64,000 nt of DNA from Rhodovulum sp. 12E13 (GCF_003340565.1 NZ_QPLK01000004.1:1-64000), one strand, 5' to 3'. Positions 29,639-39,051 are shown, numbered from the stretch's first letter. Numbers and translations are program-made. Notes: generated by a model from the letters alone, not told the origin.

Positions 29639-30375
29639 GGGCTCTCCTCCCTCAGCCGGTAGTGGTAGCCCGCGACCTGCTCCATCCCGAGACCGCGGTA
29701 GAGCGCGAGCGCCGGGGCGTTGGCGCGGGTGACGAGCACGGCGAGCGCCTCTGCCCCCTGCCGCCGGGCCCAGAGGGCGGCGGCCCTCATCAGGTGCTGC
29801 CCGATACCCTTGCGCCGCATCGCGGGCAGCACCTCCAGCGCGTGCACCATCGCGAGGCTGCCGTGGCACGCTGCATAGGCCGTCGCCGCGGGGCTGTCGT
29901 CGGCCCGGCCGAGCAGGGCGAGCTTCGGCGCGGCGGCGCGCTCCATCACCGCGAGTCGCGCGGCGCCGACGCCCCCTCCGGCCCAGATCTCGGCCTGCAC
30001 CGCGAGAGGCGGCCACGCCACCTCGAAGGCGGCGAGGGGGGGCGGCACCTCGGCCAGCCGCGCGACCGGGGCAGCGAGCGCCACCGTCGGATCGACCACC
30101 CGCCAGCCCTCGGCATCGAGGCGGGCGTCGAGCGCGTCGTCGCCCGGGCGGATCATGGCGAGCGCCGGCTGGCCCAGCGCCCGCTGCGCGGCGACCAGCG
30201 CGGCGGGCTCGGCCCCTCGCGTCAGCGCCACGCCCGACGAGACGCGCTTGCCCCCGCCCGCGCCCTCGGCCACGCGCCAGCCGGGCGCCTCGTGCCAGCG
30301 CAGCGGCGGCCACGTGGCCTCGAGCGCGGCAAGGACCGCCTCGGCCGAGGCTGCCTCTGCCGCTGCGAGGCTCAC
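29635..30375 (-). CDS. GNAT-family N-acetyltransferase
   Basis: A 246-residue protein whose C-terminal half is a GNAT domain, with the acetyl-CoA loop EVLPAMRRKGIGQHLMRAA and the C-terminal block ALYRGLGMEQVAGYHYR. The N-terminal half is a diverged GNAT-like module without a clear CoA loop, so it may be a tandem GNAT. The acceptor is unknown. GTG start at 30375 overlaps the cinA-like stop (GTGA), marking a four-gene minus-strand operon running from the cinA-like gene to the OmpA-like gene. Confidence 0.85.
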   Translation of the reverse strand: MSLAAAEAASAEAVLAALEATWPPLRWHEAPGWRVAEGAGGGKRVSSGVALTRGAEPAALVAAQRALGQPALAMIRPGDDALDARLDAEGWRVVDPTVALAAPVARLAEVPPPLAAFEVAWPPLAVQAEIWAGGGVGAARLAVMERAAAPKLALLGRADDSPAATAYAACHGSLAMVHALEVLPAMRRKGIGQHLMRAAALWARRQGAEALAVLVTRANAPALALYRGLGMEQVAGYHYRLREESP

Positions 30376-31124
30376 GCCAGCGCCTCGGGGAAGAGCGCCG
30401 CGAGCCGCTGCATCGCCGCGTCGACCCGCTGACCGTCGACGCCGCGCACCACCACTGTCGCGCCGAAGACCCCGCCCCGCTGCGACGGGTAGGAGCCGAA
30501 CGACAGGTCGGGGAATTCCGCCGCGAGTTCGCCCAGCGGCCCGGCGATGTCGCCCTCGCCCCGCTCGACCCGCAGCGATTGCGAGAGCAACGGCCGACCG
30601 CCCGTCAGCGTCGGCAGCACCGAGGCCACCATAGCCTCGAAGATGGCGGGCACGCCGGCCATGACGTGCACGTTCTCCAGCGTGAAGCCGGGCGCCGCGC
30701 TTACCGGGTTGTCGATCAGCGTCGCCCCGTCGGGGATGCGCGCCATGCGCAGGCGTGCCTCGTTCAGTTCCAGCCCCGTGCGCTCGTAATGTGCGGCCAG
30801 GACCGCGCGGGCATCCTCGCGCACCCCGATCGCCCGGCCGAAGGCCTCGGCGATGGCGTCGGCGGTGATGTCGTCATGCGTCGGCCCGATGCCGCCCGAC
30901 GTGAAAACGGTGTCGTAGGCCCCCGCCAGCGCCCGCACCGCCGCGACGATGGCCGCCGGCTCGTCGGGCACCACACGCACCTCGCGCAGGGCGATGCCGT
31001 GCTTGGTCAACTCGCCGGCAAGGTGGTGCATGTTGGCGTCGCGTGTCCGCCCCGACAATATCTCGTCTCCGATCACGAGCATCGCGGCGGTGGGCAGGGC
31101 GGTCGCGGGTCTGTCGTCGGTCAT
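30372..31124 (-). CDS. CinA/MoaB-like molybdopterin-binding domain protein
   Basis: A 250-residue protein with the MoCF-binding fold: LVIGDEILSGRTRDANMHHL, and TSGGIGPTHDDITADAIAEAF. It corresponds to the N-terminal (COG1058) part of CinA and lacks the C-terminal nicotinamide-nucleotide amidase domain. COG1058 proteins have been linked to ADP-ribose/NMN-type pyrophosphatase activity; the role here is inferred. The ATG at 31124 is preferred over one at 31169. Confidence 0.88.
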   Translation of the reverse strand: MTDDRPATALPTAAMLVIGDEILSGRTRDANMHHLAGELTKHGIALREVRVVPDEPAAIVAAVRALAGAYDTVFTSGGIGPTHDDITADAIAEAFGRAIGVREDARAVLAAHYERTGLELNEARLRMARIPDGATLIDNPVSAAPGFTLENVHVMAGVPAIFEAMVASVLPTLTGGRPLLSQSLRVERGEGDIAGPLGELAAEFPDLSFGSYPSQRGGVFGATVVVRGVDGQRVDAAMQRLAALFPEALA

Positions 31125-31167
31125 GGCGCGCCTTGTTCCGGTCAGGATGGCTTTGTAGGGCAGGGCC

Positions 31168-31884
31168 ATGCGCTTTCCTACCCCGCTCGTCCCGGCGCGG
31201 CTGATCCGCCGCTACAACCGCTTCCTTGCCGAGGCCGAGCTCGAGGGCGGCGAGGTCGTGACCGCGCATTGCCCCAACCCCGGCAGCATGATGGGCCTCA
31301 CCGAGGCGGGAATGCGCATCTGGCTCGAGCCCAACGACGACCCCAGGCGCAAGTTGCGCTGGGGCTGGCGGCTGGTCGAGCTGCCGGGCGGCCACTGGTC
31401 GGGCATCGACACCGCCGTGCCCAATCGCGTGGTGAAAGAGGCGCTGGACGCCCGCGCCATCGGGCCGCTAGCCGCCTACGGCACGGTGAGGCCGGAGGTG
31501 AAGTATGGTGCCGCGAGCCGCGTCGACTTCCTCCTGACGGAGCCGGGGCTGCCCGACGCCTGGGTCGAGGTGAAGAACGTCCACCTCCGCCGCACCGACG
31601 ACTGGGCCGAGTTTCCCGACAGCGTCACTGCCCGTGGCGCCCGTCATCTCGCCGAACTATCCGCCATGGCGGTCCGGGGGCACCGGGCCGTGATGCTCTA
31701 TCTCGTGCAGCGCACCGACTGCGCGCGCCTGCGCATGGCCGCCGATCTCGACCCCGCCTATGCGGCGGCCTTCGACGCGGCCCGCGCGGCCGGCGTCGAG
31801 ATGCTCTGTCACACCTGCGTGATCGACCGCGAAAGCGTCACTCTCGGCCCCGCCCTGCCGGTGGACCCCTTGCCGCAGGCGTGA
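31168..31884 (+). CDS. sfsA: DNA/RNA nuclease SfsA family
   Basis: A 238-residue SfsA-family protein with the conserved opening LIRRYNRFLAEAEL, AHCPNPGSMMGL, the catalytic-like cluster VDFLLTE...WVEVKNVHL, and DSVTARGARHLAELSAM. Known members bind DNA non-specifically and contain a PD-(D/E)XK-like nuclease fold. First described as a sugar-fermentation stimulation protein in E. coli. Divergent from the cinA-like gene. Confidence 0.92.
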   Translation: MRFPTPLVPARLIRRYNRFLAEAELEGGEVVTAHCPNPGSMMGLTEAGMRIWLEPNDDPRRKLRWGWRLVELPGGHWSGIDTAVPNRVVKEALDARAIGPLAAYGTVRPEVKYGAASRVDFLLTEPGLPDAWVEVKNVHLRRTDDWAEFPDSVTARGARHLAELSAMAVRGHRAVMLYLVQRTDCARLRMAADLDPAYAAAFDAARAAGVEMLCHTCVIDRESVTLGPALPVDPLPQA

Positions 31885-31955
31885 CAGGGGCGGGTGGCGC
31901 TTGGCCGCATGGCGGCCTATGTTGCGCCGCGGAAGCAAAAGGGGTTTTTCGGCCG

Positions 31956-32765
31956 GTGGACGAGACGCGCGGCAAGCTGACGAAAGACGGGATCCAGCTC
32001 TACGAGCCGGGGGATTTCGAGGGCATGCGCCGGGCCGGCCGGCTCGCGGCCGAGATCCTCGACGCGATCATCCCCATGGTCGAGCCGGGCCAGACCACGG
32101 GGGCCATCGACGCCGAGATCGAGCGCATGGTGACGGAGGCCGGCGCGCAATCGGCCACGATCGGCTACAAGGGCTATCAGCACGCGTCGTGCATCAGCGT
32201 GAACCACGTCGTCTGTCACGGCATACCCGGCGAGAAGGTGCTGAAGGACGGCGACATCCTCAACGTCGACGTCACCGTGATCCTCGACGGCTGGTTCGGC
32301 GACACGAGCCGCATGTATGTCGCGGGCAAGCTGCCCCGGAAGGCCGAGCGGCTGATCGAGGTGACGCACGAGGCGCTGATGCGCGGCATCGCGGCGGTGC
32401 GCCCCGGAAACACCTTCGGCGACATCGGCCACGCCATCCAGAGCTTCGTCGAGGGCAACCGCATGTCGGTCGTGCGCGACTTCTGCGGACACGGGCTGGG
32501 GCGCGTCTTTCACGCGCCGCCCAACGTGCTGCATTACGGCCGTCCGGGCACCGGGCCGGTGCTGGAGCCGGGCATGTTCTTCACCATCGAGCCGATGGTC
32601 AACCTGGGCCGCCCCGAGACCAAGGTGCTCGCCGACGACTGGACGGCGGTGACCCGCGACAAGTCGCTCTCGGCGCAATACGAGCACTCGGTCGGCGTGA
32701 CGGAAGACGGGGTGGAGATCTTCACCCTTTCGCCGGCCGGTCGCTTCCACCCGACCTACGGCTGA
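31956..32765 (+). CDS. map: Type I methionine aminopeptidase
   Basis: A 269-residue enzyme that removes the initiator methionine. The metal ligands are in NVDVTVILDGWFGDTSRMY (two Asp), CGHGLGRVFHAPP (His), MFFTIEPMV (Glu) and YEHSVGV. The substrate-loop GYKGYQHASCISVNHVVCHG is typical. No ATG gives a full N-terminus; GTG at 31956 is the best start. Confidence 0.96.
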   Translation: MDETRGKLTKDGIQLYEPGDFEGMRRAGRLAAEILDAIIPMVEPGQTTGAIDAEIERMVTEAGAQSATIGYKGYQHASCISVNHVVCHGIPGEKVLKDGDILNVDVTVILDGWFGDTSRMYVAGKLPRKAERLIEVTHEALMRGIAAVRPGNTFGDIGHAIQSFVEGNRMSVVRDFCGHGLGRVFHAPPNVLHYGRPGTGPVLEPGMFFTIEPMVNLGRPETKVLADDWTAVTRDKSLSAQYEHSVGVTEDGVEIFTLSPAGRFHPTYG

Positions 32766-32787
32766 CCGGGCGCCGGGGCACGGGCGC

Positions 32788-34050
32788 ATGCGCTGGATCT
32801 TCCGGATCGTCGCCGGTCTCGTGCTCGCAGCGATCGCGCTCGGGGCTCTGGCGACGGTTCTGCTGGTCGAGCCCGATCCCCTCTTGCCCGACAGCCCCCC
32901 GCCCACCCGCGCCGAGATCGAGACCGCGCGTGCCGCGGCCGAGCGCCTTCGCGCGGCGACGGCGCCGGGTGCAGCGCCGCACACCTTGATCCTCGAGCCG
33001 GGGCAGGTGGCGGCGCTGGCACGGCTGGCCGAGCGCGCAGTGCCGGGAGCGCGGTCGGAGGCCGTGCTCGAGGAGGGGGCGCTCACGCTCAGGGGCTCGG
33101 TGCCGCTGCGCCTGATCGGGATGGGGCCATGGGTCAACGTGTCGGTGCGGGTTCCCGACTTCGGCGGGGCGCCGCGTCTGGGCAGGGTCGCCGTCGGGCG
33201 CATCCAGCTCGAGCCCGCTGCGGCGCTGGCGCTCGGGCGGGCCGCCCTCCGTGCTCGCTTCGGCGAGCGGGCGGCGCGACGGCTCGACAGCGTGTCACGG
33301 CTGACCACCCGGCCGGTCGCGGCCATGCTGCGCGTCGGCCCGGCCGAGGCCGCCGCGGCCGTTCTGGGCGTGGACGACCTCGCACCTTACGAGCAGGCGG
33401 TGCGGGCCGCTGCCACGGCCGAACCGAACACCTCGCTCGCCTCCCTGCTCCGGGAGCCGCTCCACCTGGCGGCAGACCGCGCCACCGCGGCCGACGCTCC
33501 GGGGCGCGAGATGGCGGCGGCACTGGTGGCGCTCGGCCGGCTCTGCGGCACGCACGGGCTGCGCTACGGGTTTGGCGAGCTGCTCCCCCAAGGCGTCATG
33601 GCAAGGCCGGTCCCGTTGGCGGAGACGCCCTGTGGCGGCGCCGGCCTGCACGGCCGGGCCGACCTGGCACGGCGCTTCCTGACCGCTGCCGCGCTCGAGG
33701 CCATCGGGCGCCACCATACGCTCGGCCGTTTCGAACCGGTGCGCACCGGGGCGGCCTTGACCGGCCCTGACGCCCGGTTCTTCGATCCCTCCCACCTCGT
33801 CGCCCAGCGGTCGGGCCGCGCGCTGGCGGTGCGCCTGCTCGACTCGCCTGCGGATGCCCTGCAAGGGCTGGCGGGACGGATCGAAGGAGAGGACTCGGTG
33901 ATCCCCGCGCTTGCCGGCCTGCCGCCGCCGATGACGATCCAGACCTTTCGCGATACCCTCGGCGGGCCGCGCGACCCGCGCTTCGCGGCGCTGGTGTCCG
34001 AGATCGACGACCGCATCGCCCGGCTTCCCATCCACGCCGTTCTGCCCTAG
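32788..34050 (+). CDS. Membrane-anchored periplasmic protein, unknown function
   Basis: A 420-residue protein with one N-terminal membrane segment (about residues 4-27), followed by a large alanine/arginine-rich periplasmic domain. I do not recognise a named domain. The layout (N-terminal anchor, long helical region, a RRFLTAAALEAIG block, C-terminal FRDTLGGPRDPRF...IARLPIH) recalls a family of uncharacterized proteobacterial envelope proteins that share a segment like HFTVSAALA, but the match is from memory and weak. It follows map by 22 bp in the same direction. Confidence 0.7.
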   Translation: MRWIFRIVAGLVLAAIALGALATVLLVEPDPLLPDSPPPTRAEIETARAAAERLRAATAPGAAPHTLILEPGQVAALARLAERAVPGARSEAVLEEGALTLRGSVPLRLIGMGPWVNVSVRVPDFGGAPRLGRVAVGRIQLEPAAALALGRAALRARFGERAARRLDSVSRLTTRPVAAMLRVGPAEAAAAVLGVDDLAPYEQAVRAAATAEPNTSLASLLREPLHLAADRATAADAPGREMAAALVALGRLCGTHGLRYGFGELLPQGVMARPVPLAETPCGGAGLHGRADLARRFLTAAALEAIGRHHTLGRFEPVRTGAALTGPDARFFDPSHLVAQRSGRALAVRLLDSPADALQGLAGRIEGEDSVIPALAGLPPPMTIQTFRDTLGGPRDPRFAALVSEIDDRIARLPIHAVLP

Positions 34051-34089
34051 CTGTCGGCGACCATCAGCCCTCATCGAGAGGTGACGACC

Positions 34090-35139
34090 ATGAAAGCTGC
34101 CTGCCCCGCACGCCGTCTTGTCCTCGGCGCCGTGCTGGCGTCCATCGCCGCCCTGCCGGTCGCCGCGCAGGAGGTGACGCTGCGCTTCCAGCACTTCGTC
34201 TCGCCCAAGTCGGCCAACCCGACCTACTTCATGCAGCCCTGGGCCGACGCCGTCGAGGAGCAGTCCGGCGGCCGCATCGAGGTCGAGCTCTACCCGGCGA
34301 TGGCGCTGGGCGGAAAGGCGCAGAGCCAGTACGACATGATCCGCGACGGCGTGATCGACGGTGGCTGGGTGATCCCCGGCTACCAGCCGGGCCGCTTTCC
34401 CGAGGCCGAGGCGCTGGAGCTGCCCTTCATGATGCCCAAATCGGGCGAGGTGGCGAGCGCGATCGCGTGGGAGTTCACGCAGAAGTATCTCGCCGACGAT
34501 TTCACCGACGTGCACCTGATCGCCGCGCACATGCACGGGCCCGGCATCGTCCACAAGAAGGGCGCGCCGGTCGAGAGCGTGGCCGATTTCGACGGCCTGC
34601 GCCTGCGCGGCCCCTCGCGCCCCGCCACGCTGCTACTCGAGCGGCTTGGCGCCACGCCCGTCGGCATGCCGGTGCCCGCCTTTCCCGAGGCGCTGGCGCA
34701 GGGCGTGCTCGACGGCGGCGTGATCACGTGGGAGATGTCGCCCTCGCTCAAGCTCGACGAGCTGACCGACAGCCATACCGACGTGGCCGGCGACCGGGCG
34801 CTCTACAACCTCTATTTCCTCTGGGCGATGAACCGCGACAGCTACGAGGCGCTGCCCGACGATCTCAAGGCGGTGATCGACGCCAACTCGGGGCTGATGG
34901 CCAGCCGCTGGGCTGGCCGGGCCCATGACACCGGCGACGTCGAGGGGCGCGACGAGATGGCCGCAGCCGGCAATGCCATCACGACGCTGTCCGAGGAGGC
35001 GACCGACGAGATCCGGGCAATCGGCGCCGAGGTGACCGAGGCGTGGATCGAGCAGGTGACCGCCCGCGGTCTCGACGGCGCCGCGCTGGTCGAGGATGTG
35101 CGCGCGATGGTCGAGGCGGCGATGGCGGGCGAGGGCTAG
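34090..35139 (+). CDS. TRAP transporter substrate-binding protein, DctP family, orphan
   Basis: A 349-residue periplasmic binding protein: a signal peptide ending AALPVAAQ, then the DctP fold (FQHFVSPKSANPTYFMQPWA, ELYPAMALGGKAQSQYDMIRDG, the conserved Arg in LRLRGPSRPATLLLERLGA). It captures an organic acid-like solute for a TRAP transporter. No DctQ or DctM membrane gene is nearby, so it must work with a transporter encoded elsewhere or act as a sensor-type binding protein. The ATG at 34090 is chosen over an upstream GTG (34081); GAGAGG precedes it. Confidence 0.93.
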   Translation: MKAACPARRLVLGAVLASIAALPVAAQEVTLRFQHFVSPKSANPTYFMQPWADAVEEQSGGRIEVELYPAMALGGKAQSQYDMIRDGVIDGGWVIPGYQPGRFPEAEALELPFMMPKSGEVASAIAWEFTQKYLADDFTDVHLIAAHMHGPGIVHKKGAPVESVADFDGLRLRGPSRPATLLLERLGATPVGMPVPAFPEALAQGVLDGGVITWEMSPSLKLDELTDSHTDVAGDRALYNLYFLWAMNRDSYEALPDDLKAVIDANSGLMASRWAGRAHDTGDVEGRDEMAAAGNAITTLSEEATDEIRAIGAEVTEAWIEQVTARGLDGAALVEDVRAMVEAAMAGEG

Positions 35140-35342
35140 TCCTCGCTGTCGCGGGCCGCCTCCTCCCACCGCGCCCAGAGCAGCAGCAGGTCGGGCCTGC
35201 CCATCCGCGCGCCGTGGATGTCGCCCATGAGCACGGGCCCCGGCCGGGGCCTGGCAGGGCGGCCGCCGGTGGCCGACGCCGTCTCGCGCGGGCTCGGCGG
35301 GGCGATCAGGTGCAGGGCGCGGGCAGCGTCGGCGAGGGACAT
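35136..35342 (-). CDS. Small hypothetical protein
   Basis: A 68-residue protein (start MSLADAARALHLIAPPS, end WARWEEAARDSED). No signal, membrane span or known domain. The stop overlaps the dctP stop as a CTAG tetranucleotide. The composition is less repetitive than random GC-rich frames and similar short proteins exist in Rhodobacteraceae as far as I recall; moderate confidence that it is real. Confidence 0.5.
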   Translation of the reverse strand: MSLADAARALHLIAPPSPRETASATGGRPARPRPGPVLMGDIHGARMGRPDLLLLWARWEEAARDSED

Positions 35343-35451
35343 GGGCAGAGAGTAAGGGCTGGGTGCGCGCACGTCACCCCCTGAGGCGGACGGCACGTGA
35401 TGCCCCCGGTCGCATTAGGCTGCTCCGGGCGCCCGGCACGATCGCAGGTGG

Positions 35452-35476
35452 GGAACAAATGCCCGCCATCCGCGTT
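35452..35476 (+). promoter_or_regulatory. General-stress (EcfG-type) promoter of ku-ligD
   Basis: GGAAC (35452-35456), 16 bp, CGTT (35473-35476): an exact match to the alphaproteobacterial EcfG consensus GGAAC-N16/17-CGTT. It is 31 bp before the ku ATG. Ku and LigD are general-stress genes in several alphaproteobacteria. Two further near-matches occur downstream and one before csbD, which strengthens the reading. Confidence 0.7.
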
Positions 35477-35506
35477 GACCCGGCCTGTTCATCCACGGAG
35501 AGGCCC

Positions 35507-36421
35507 ATGGCGCCGCGCGCCGTCTGGAAAGGTCAGTTGCGCCTGTCGCTGGTCTCGATCCCGGTCGAGGTCTATTCGGCGCGCAACACGGGATCGAAGG
35601 TCTCGTTCCGCCAGATCCATGCCCCCTCGGGCAGGCCCGTGCGCCACGAGAGGACGGTGCCGGGTATCGGCCCGGTCGAGAGCGACGACATCGTCAAGGG
35701 CTACGATACCGGCGAGGGCGAATACCTGCTGCTCGAACCCGACGAGATCGAGGCCATCCGTCTGGAGACGAAGAAGACGCTGGAGTTGGTGCAGTTCGTC
35801 GGCGCGACCGAGATACCGCCGCTCTACTTCGACCGTCCCTATTACGTGGTCCCGACCGACGAGCTTGCGCAGGATGCCTACCGTGTTCTCCGCGACGCGC
35901 TGCGGCGGGCGGAAAAGACAGGGCTGGGCCAGCTCGTGATGCGGGGCAAGGAATACCTCGCCGCCCTGCGCCCCTGCGGCGACGGCCTGCTGCTCGAGAC
36001 GCTGTATTACCCCGACGAGCTGCGCGACGCCGAGCCGATGTTCCGCGACATCGCCGACGAGGCGGCCGACGAGGAGCTGCTCGAGCTGGCCACCTCGCTG
36101 ATCGACCGCAAGACCGCGCCGTTCGACGCCTCGGCCTACGAGGATCGTTATGCCGAGGGGCTGCGCGCGTTGATCGAGGCCAAGCGCCGGAGCGGCAAGG
36201 CCGAGCGGGTGGAGATCGGCGAGGGCGAGCGGCGGCCCGAGGGCGGGAACGTGGTCGATCTCATGGCCGCTCTCAAGCGCAGCCTCGGCGAGGACGAGGA
36301 CGAGGACGAGGCGGGAGGCGGCAAGGGCAAGAGGCGCAAGCGGCCCGGCGGCCAGAAGGCGTCGGGCGACACAAGGTCGGGCGGGTCGACATCCGGCTCG
36401 CGGCGCAAAAAGGCGTCGTGA
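35507..36421 (+). CDS. ku: Non-homologous end-joining protein Ku
   Basis: A 304-residue bacterial Ku homodimer subunit that binds double-strand DNA ends and recruits LigD. It has the beta-barrel core (WKGQLRLSLVSIPVEVYSA near the start, FDRPYYVVPTDELAQDAY, LGQLVMRGKEYLAALRP) and a lysine/glycine-rich C-terminal tail that helps DNA and LigD contact. The ATG at 35507 follows CGGAGAGG. It is followed at once by ligD (TGATG overlap). Confidence 0.96.
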   Translation: MAPRAVWKGQLRLSLVSIPVEVYSARNTGSKVSFRQIHAPSGRPVRHERTVPGIGPVESDDIVKGYDTGEGEYLLLEPDEIEAIRLETKKTLELVQFVGATEIPPLYFDRPYYVVPTDELAQDAYRVLRDALRRAEKTGLGQLVMRGKEYLAALRPCGDGLLLETLYYPDELRDAEPMFRDIADEAADEELLELATSLIDRKTAPFDASAYEDRYAEGLRALIEAKRRSGKAERVEIGEGERRPEGGNVVDLMAALKRSLGEDEDEDEAGGGKGKRRKRPGGQKASGDTRSGGSTSGSRRKKAS

Positions 36422-38871
36422 TGGCCCGCGACCGTCTCGACCGCTACCACGAAAAGCGCGACTTCGCCCGCACGGCCGAGCCCGAGGGCCTGGTCGACGC
36501 GCCCCGGCAGGGTGCCGGCGGGGGCCGCCGCTTCGTGGTGCAGAAGCACGACGCAAGCCGCCTGCACTACGACATTCGCCTCGAGCACGACGGCGCGCTC
36601 CTGTCGTGGGCCGTGACCAGGGGCCCCAGCCCCGACCCCTCGGAGAAGCGCCTCGCCGTGCGGACGGAGGATCACCCCCTCGACTACGCCGACTTCGAGG
36701 GCACCATCCCGGAGGGCGAATACGGCGGCGGCACCGTCATGCTGTGGGACGAGGGCACGTGGGAGCCGCGCGGCGACGTGGACGAGGGCCTCGATTCGGG
36801 CGAGCTCAAGCTCGACCTGCACGGCCGCCGGATGCGCGGCCACTGGGTGCTGGTGCGGATGAAGGGTGACGACACGCGCGAGAACTGGCTGCTCATCAAG
36901 GAGAGGGGCGGCGAGACGGGCGAGGCCGACGCGCTCACCGGAGGGTACTCCCGCTCCGTCCGCACCGGGCGGACGATGAAGCAGATCGCGAACGGAGAGA
37001 CACCGAAGCAGCCGCGCGGCAAGGCACGCTCGCACAAGGCGCCGAGCTTCCGCGAGCCGCAGCTCGCCACGCTCGTGAGCGACGCGCCCGAGGGCGACGC
37101 ATGGTGGCACGAGACGAAGTTCGACGGCTACCGCGCCCTCGCCGCGCTGGGGAAGGGAGGTGTCACGCTCTACACCCGCTCGGGCAAGGACTGGACGGAC
37201 AAGTTCGCCGCGCTCGCCGGGGCGTTCGACTCGCTGCCCTGCGACAGCGCCCTGATCGACGGCGAGGTGATGGCGGCGCAGATCGAGGGCTCGGCCTTTT
37301 CCTCGCTGCAGCGCGCGCTGTCGGAGGGCGGGGCGCTCGTCTTCTTCGCCTTCGACCTGCTGGAGCTCGACGGCGTCGACCTGACGGCCAAGCCCCTGAA
37401 GGAGCGGCGCGGCCTGCTCGGCGGGCTGGTCGAGGGGCTGCCGCCCGGCGGGCCGCTGCGCATGTCCGAGCATGTCGTGGGGCGGGGGCCCGAGGTCTAC
37501 GCCGCCGCATGCCGGGCAGGCGCCGAGGGGATCGTCTCGAAGAAGGCCGACGCGCCCTACCGCTCCACCCGCACCAGGACATGGCGCAAGGTGAAATGTG
37601 GCCACCGCCAGGAATTCGTCGTCGGTGGGCGCTCGCCTTCCGACAAGCCGGGGCGGCCCTTCGCGTCGCTCCTGCTCGGCACCTGGGAGGACGGAAAGCT
37701 CGTCTATCGCGGTCGGGTCGGCACCGGCTTCTCCGAGCGCGACTTCGACGAGATCGACACGGCGCTGACATCGCGCAAGACGTCGCCCTTCGCCGAAGTG
37801 CCCGGAAGCGTCGCGCGGGAGGCGGAATGGGTGCGACCCGACACGGTGGTCGAGATAGCCTTCACCGAGTTCACTGCCGACGGCCATGTCCGCCATGCCA
37901 GCTACCAGGGGCTGCGGCGCGACAAGGATGCGGCGGAGGTGACGGTCGAGACGCCGGAGAGCAGCATGGACGACCCCGAGGAAGTCGCCGGGATCGCGAT
38001 CAGCAGCCCGGGCCGCGAGGTCTATCCGGAGGCGGGCTGCACCAAGCTCGACGTCGCGCGCCATTACGAGCGCGTCGGCGCGCGGATGGCGCAGATCATC
38101 GAGGGCCGCCCGCTGTCGATCGTGCGCTGCCCTGAGGGGATGGCGAAGCAGTGTTTCTTCCAGAAGCACGCAGGGCAGGGCCTGCCCGCTGCCATCGGCA
38201 CGGTCGAGGTGGAGGAAAAGGACGGAGACATGGCCGATTACATCGCCATCTCCGACACCGAGGGGCTCGTGGCCGCGGCGCAGATGGGCACGCTCGAGGT
38301 GCACATGTGGGGCGCGCGGGCAGACCGGCTTGAGCGGCCCGACCGCCTCGTGTTCGATCTCGACCCTGGCGAGGGTGTCGAGTGGGGCGACACTCGCGCC
38401 GCGGCATTCGAGATCCGCGACCGGCTCGAGGCGCTGGGAATACGCTCGGGCGCGCTGGTGACAGGCGGCAAGGGCGTGCATGTCTGGGCGCCGCTCCGCC
38501 GCATCGCCGGGTGGGACACGGTCAAGGGCTTTGCCTCGACGCTGGCGCACGGTCTGGCCGAGGAAGACCCCGACCGCTTCGTGGCGAAGATGGCAAAGGC
38601 CAGGCGCAAGGGCCGGATCTTTGTCGACTGGCTGCGCAACGAGCGCGGATCGACGGCGATCGCCCCCTATTCGCTGCGCGCCCGCCCCGGCGGCCCGGTC
38701 GCCGTTCCGGTGACGTGGGACGAGCTGGGAGAGCTCTCCGGCCCAGACGTCTTCGGGATGGCCGACATGGAAAAGCGGCTCGGCCAGCCCTGCCCCTATC
38801 TCGATCTCGCGGGCGACCTGCAGTCGATCACGAAGGACACGCTCGAACGGCTGGAAGGCTGGCTCGGCTGA
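36421..38871 (+). CDS. ligD: Multifunctional ATP-dependent DNA ligase D
   Basis: An 816-residue end-joining enzyme in phosphoesterase-ligase-polymerase order. Residues ~15-160 are the 3'-phosphoesterase (FVVQKHDASRLHYDIRLEHD, PEGEYGGGTV). The ligase adenylation motif is KFDGYR with Lys233, followed by IDGEVMA, EGIVSKKADAPY and an OB-fold. The C-terminal primase-polymerase carries VFDLDPGEGVEW (metal-binding Asp) and DWLRNERGSTAIAPYSLRA. With Ku it repairs double-strand breaks without a template, complementing AddAB in the same window. Confidence 0.96.
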   Translation: MARDRLDRYHEKRDFARTAEPEGLVDAPRQGAGGGRRFVVQKHDASRLHYDIRLEHDGALLSWAVTRGPSPDPSEKRLAVRTEDHPLDYADFEGTIPEGEYGGGTVMLWDEGTWEPRGDVDEGLDSGELKLDLHGRRMRGHWVLVRMKGDDTRENWLLIKERGGETGEADALTGGYSRSVRTGRTMKQIANGETPKQPRGKARSHKAPSFREPQLATLVSDAPEGDAWWHETKFDGYRALAALGKGGVTLYTRSGKDWTDKFAALAGAFDSLPCDSALIDGEVMAAQIEGSAFSSLQRALSEGGALVFFAFDLLELDGVDLTAKPLKERRGLLGGLVEGLPPGGPLRMSEHVVGRGPEVYAAACRAGAEGIVSKKADAPYRSTRTRTWRKVKCGHRQEFVVGGRSPSDKPGRPFASLLLGTWEDGKLVYRGRVGTGFSERDFDEIDTALTSRKTSPFAEVPGSVAREAEWVRPDTVVEIAFTEFTADGHVRHASYQGLRRDKDAAEVTVETPESSMDDPEEVAGIAISSPGREVYPEAGCTKLDVARHYERVGARMAQIIEGRPLSIVRCPEGMAKQCFFQKHAGQGLPAAIGTVEVEEKDGDMADYIAISDTEGLVAAAQMGTLEVHMWGARADRLERPDRLVFDLDPGEGVEWGDTRAAAFEIRDRLEALGIRSGALVTGGKGVHVWAPLRRIAGWDTVKGFASTLAHGLAEEDPDRFVAKMAKARRKGRIFVDWLRNERGSTAIAPYSLRARPGGPVAVPVTWDELGELSGPDVFGMADMEKRLGQPCPYLDLAGDLQSITKDTLERLEGWLG

Positions 38872-38931
38872 GAGGGCCGACGCGGCCGCGTGGCCGGGGC
38901 CTGTCCGGCCGCCCGCGGGCCGGATGAGCGG

Positions 38932-38956
38932 GGAACATTCCCCGCCGCCGGCGGTT
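38932..38956 (+). promoter_or_regulatory. Near-consensus general-stress promoter
   Basis: GGAAC (38932-38936), 16 bp, GGTT (38953-38956), one mismatch from the EcfG consensus. It lies within a 10-mer GCGGGGAACA (38928-38937) that is repeated exactly before csbD, and inside a perfect inverted repeat GCGGGGAA/TTCCCCGC (38928-38935 / 38938-38945). It is about 96 bp before the secreted-protein gene. Confidence 0.5.
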
Positions 38957-39051
38957 CGACGGGCGATGAGTGCCGCGCCCGTCATGCGCGGCTCCGGCCG
39001 TCATGCCCGCGGGCGTGACCGGCCTTCACCGCAATCGAAAGGAGGCAGCCC

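Noticed and set aside
36148-38985. A 945-codon antisense frame opposite ligD
   Set aside because: It is a shadow of a well-conserved gene, with no domain and no ribosome site.
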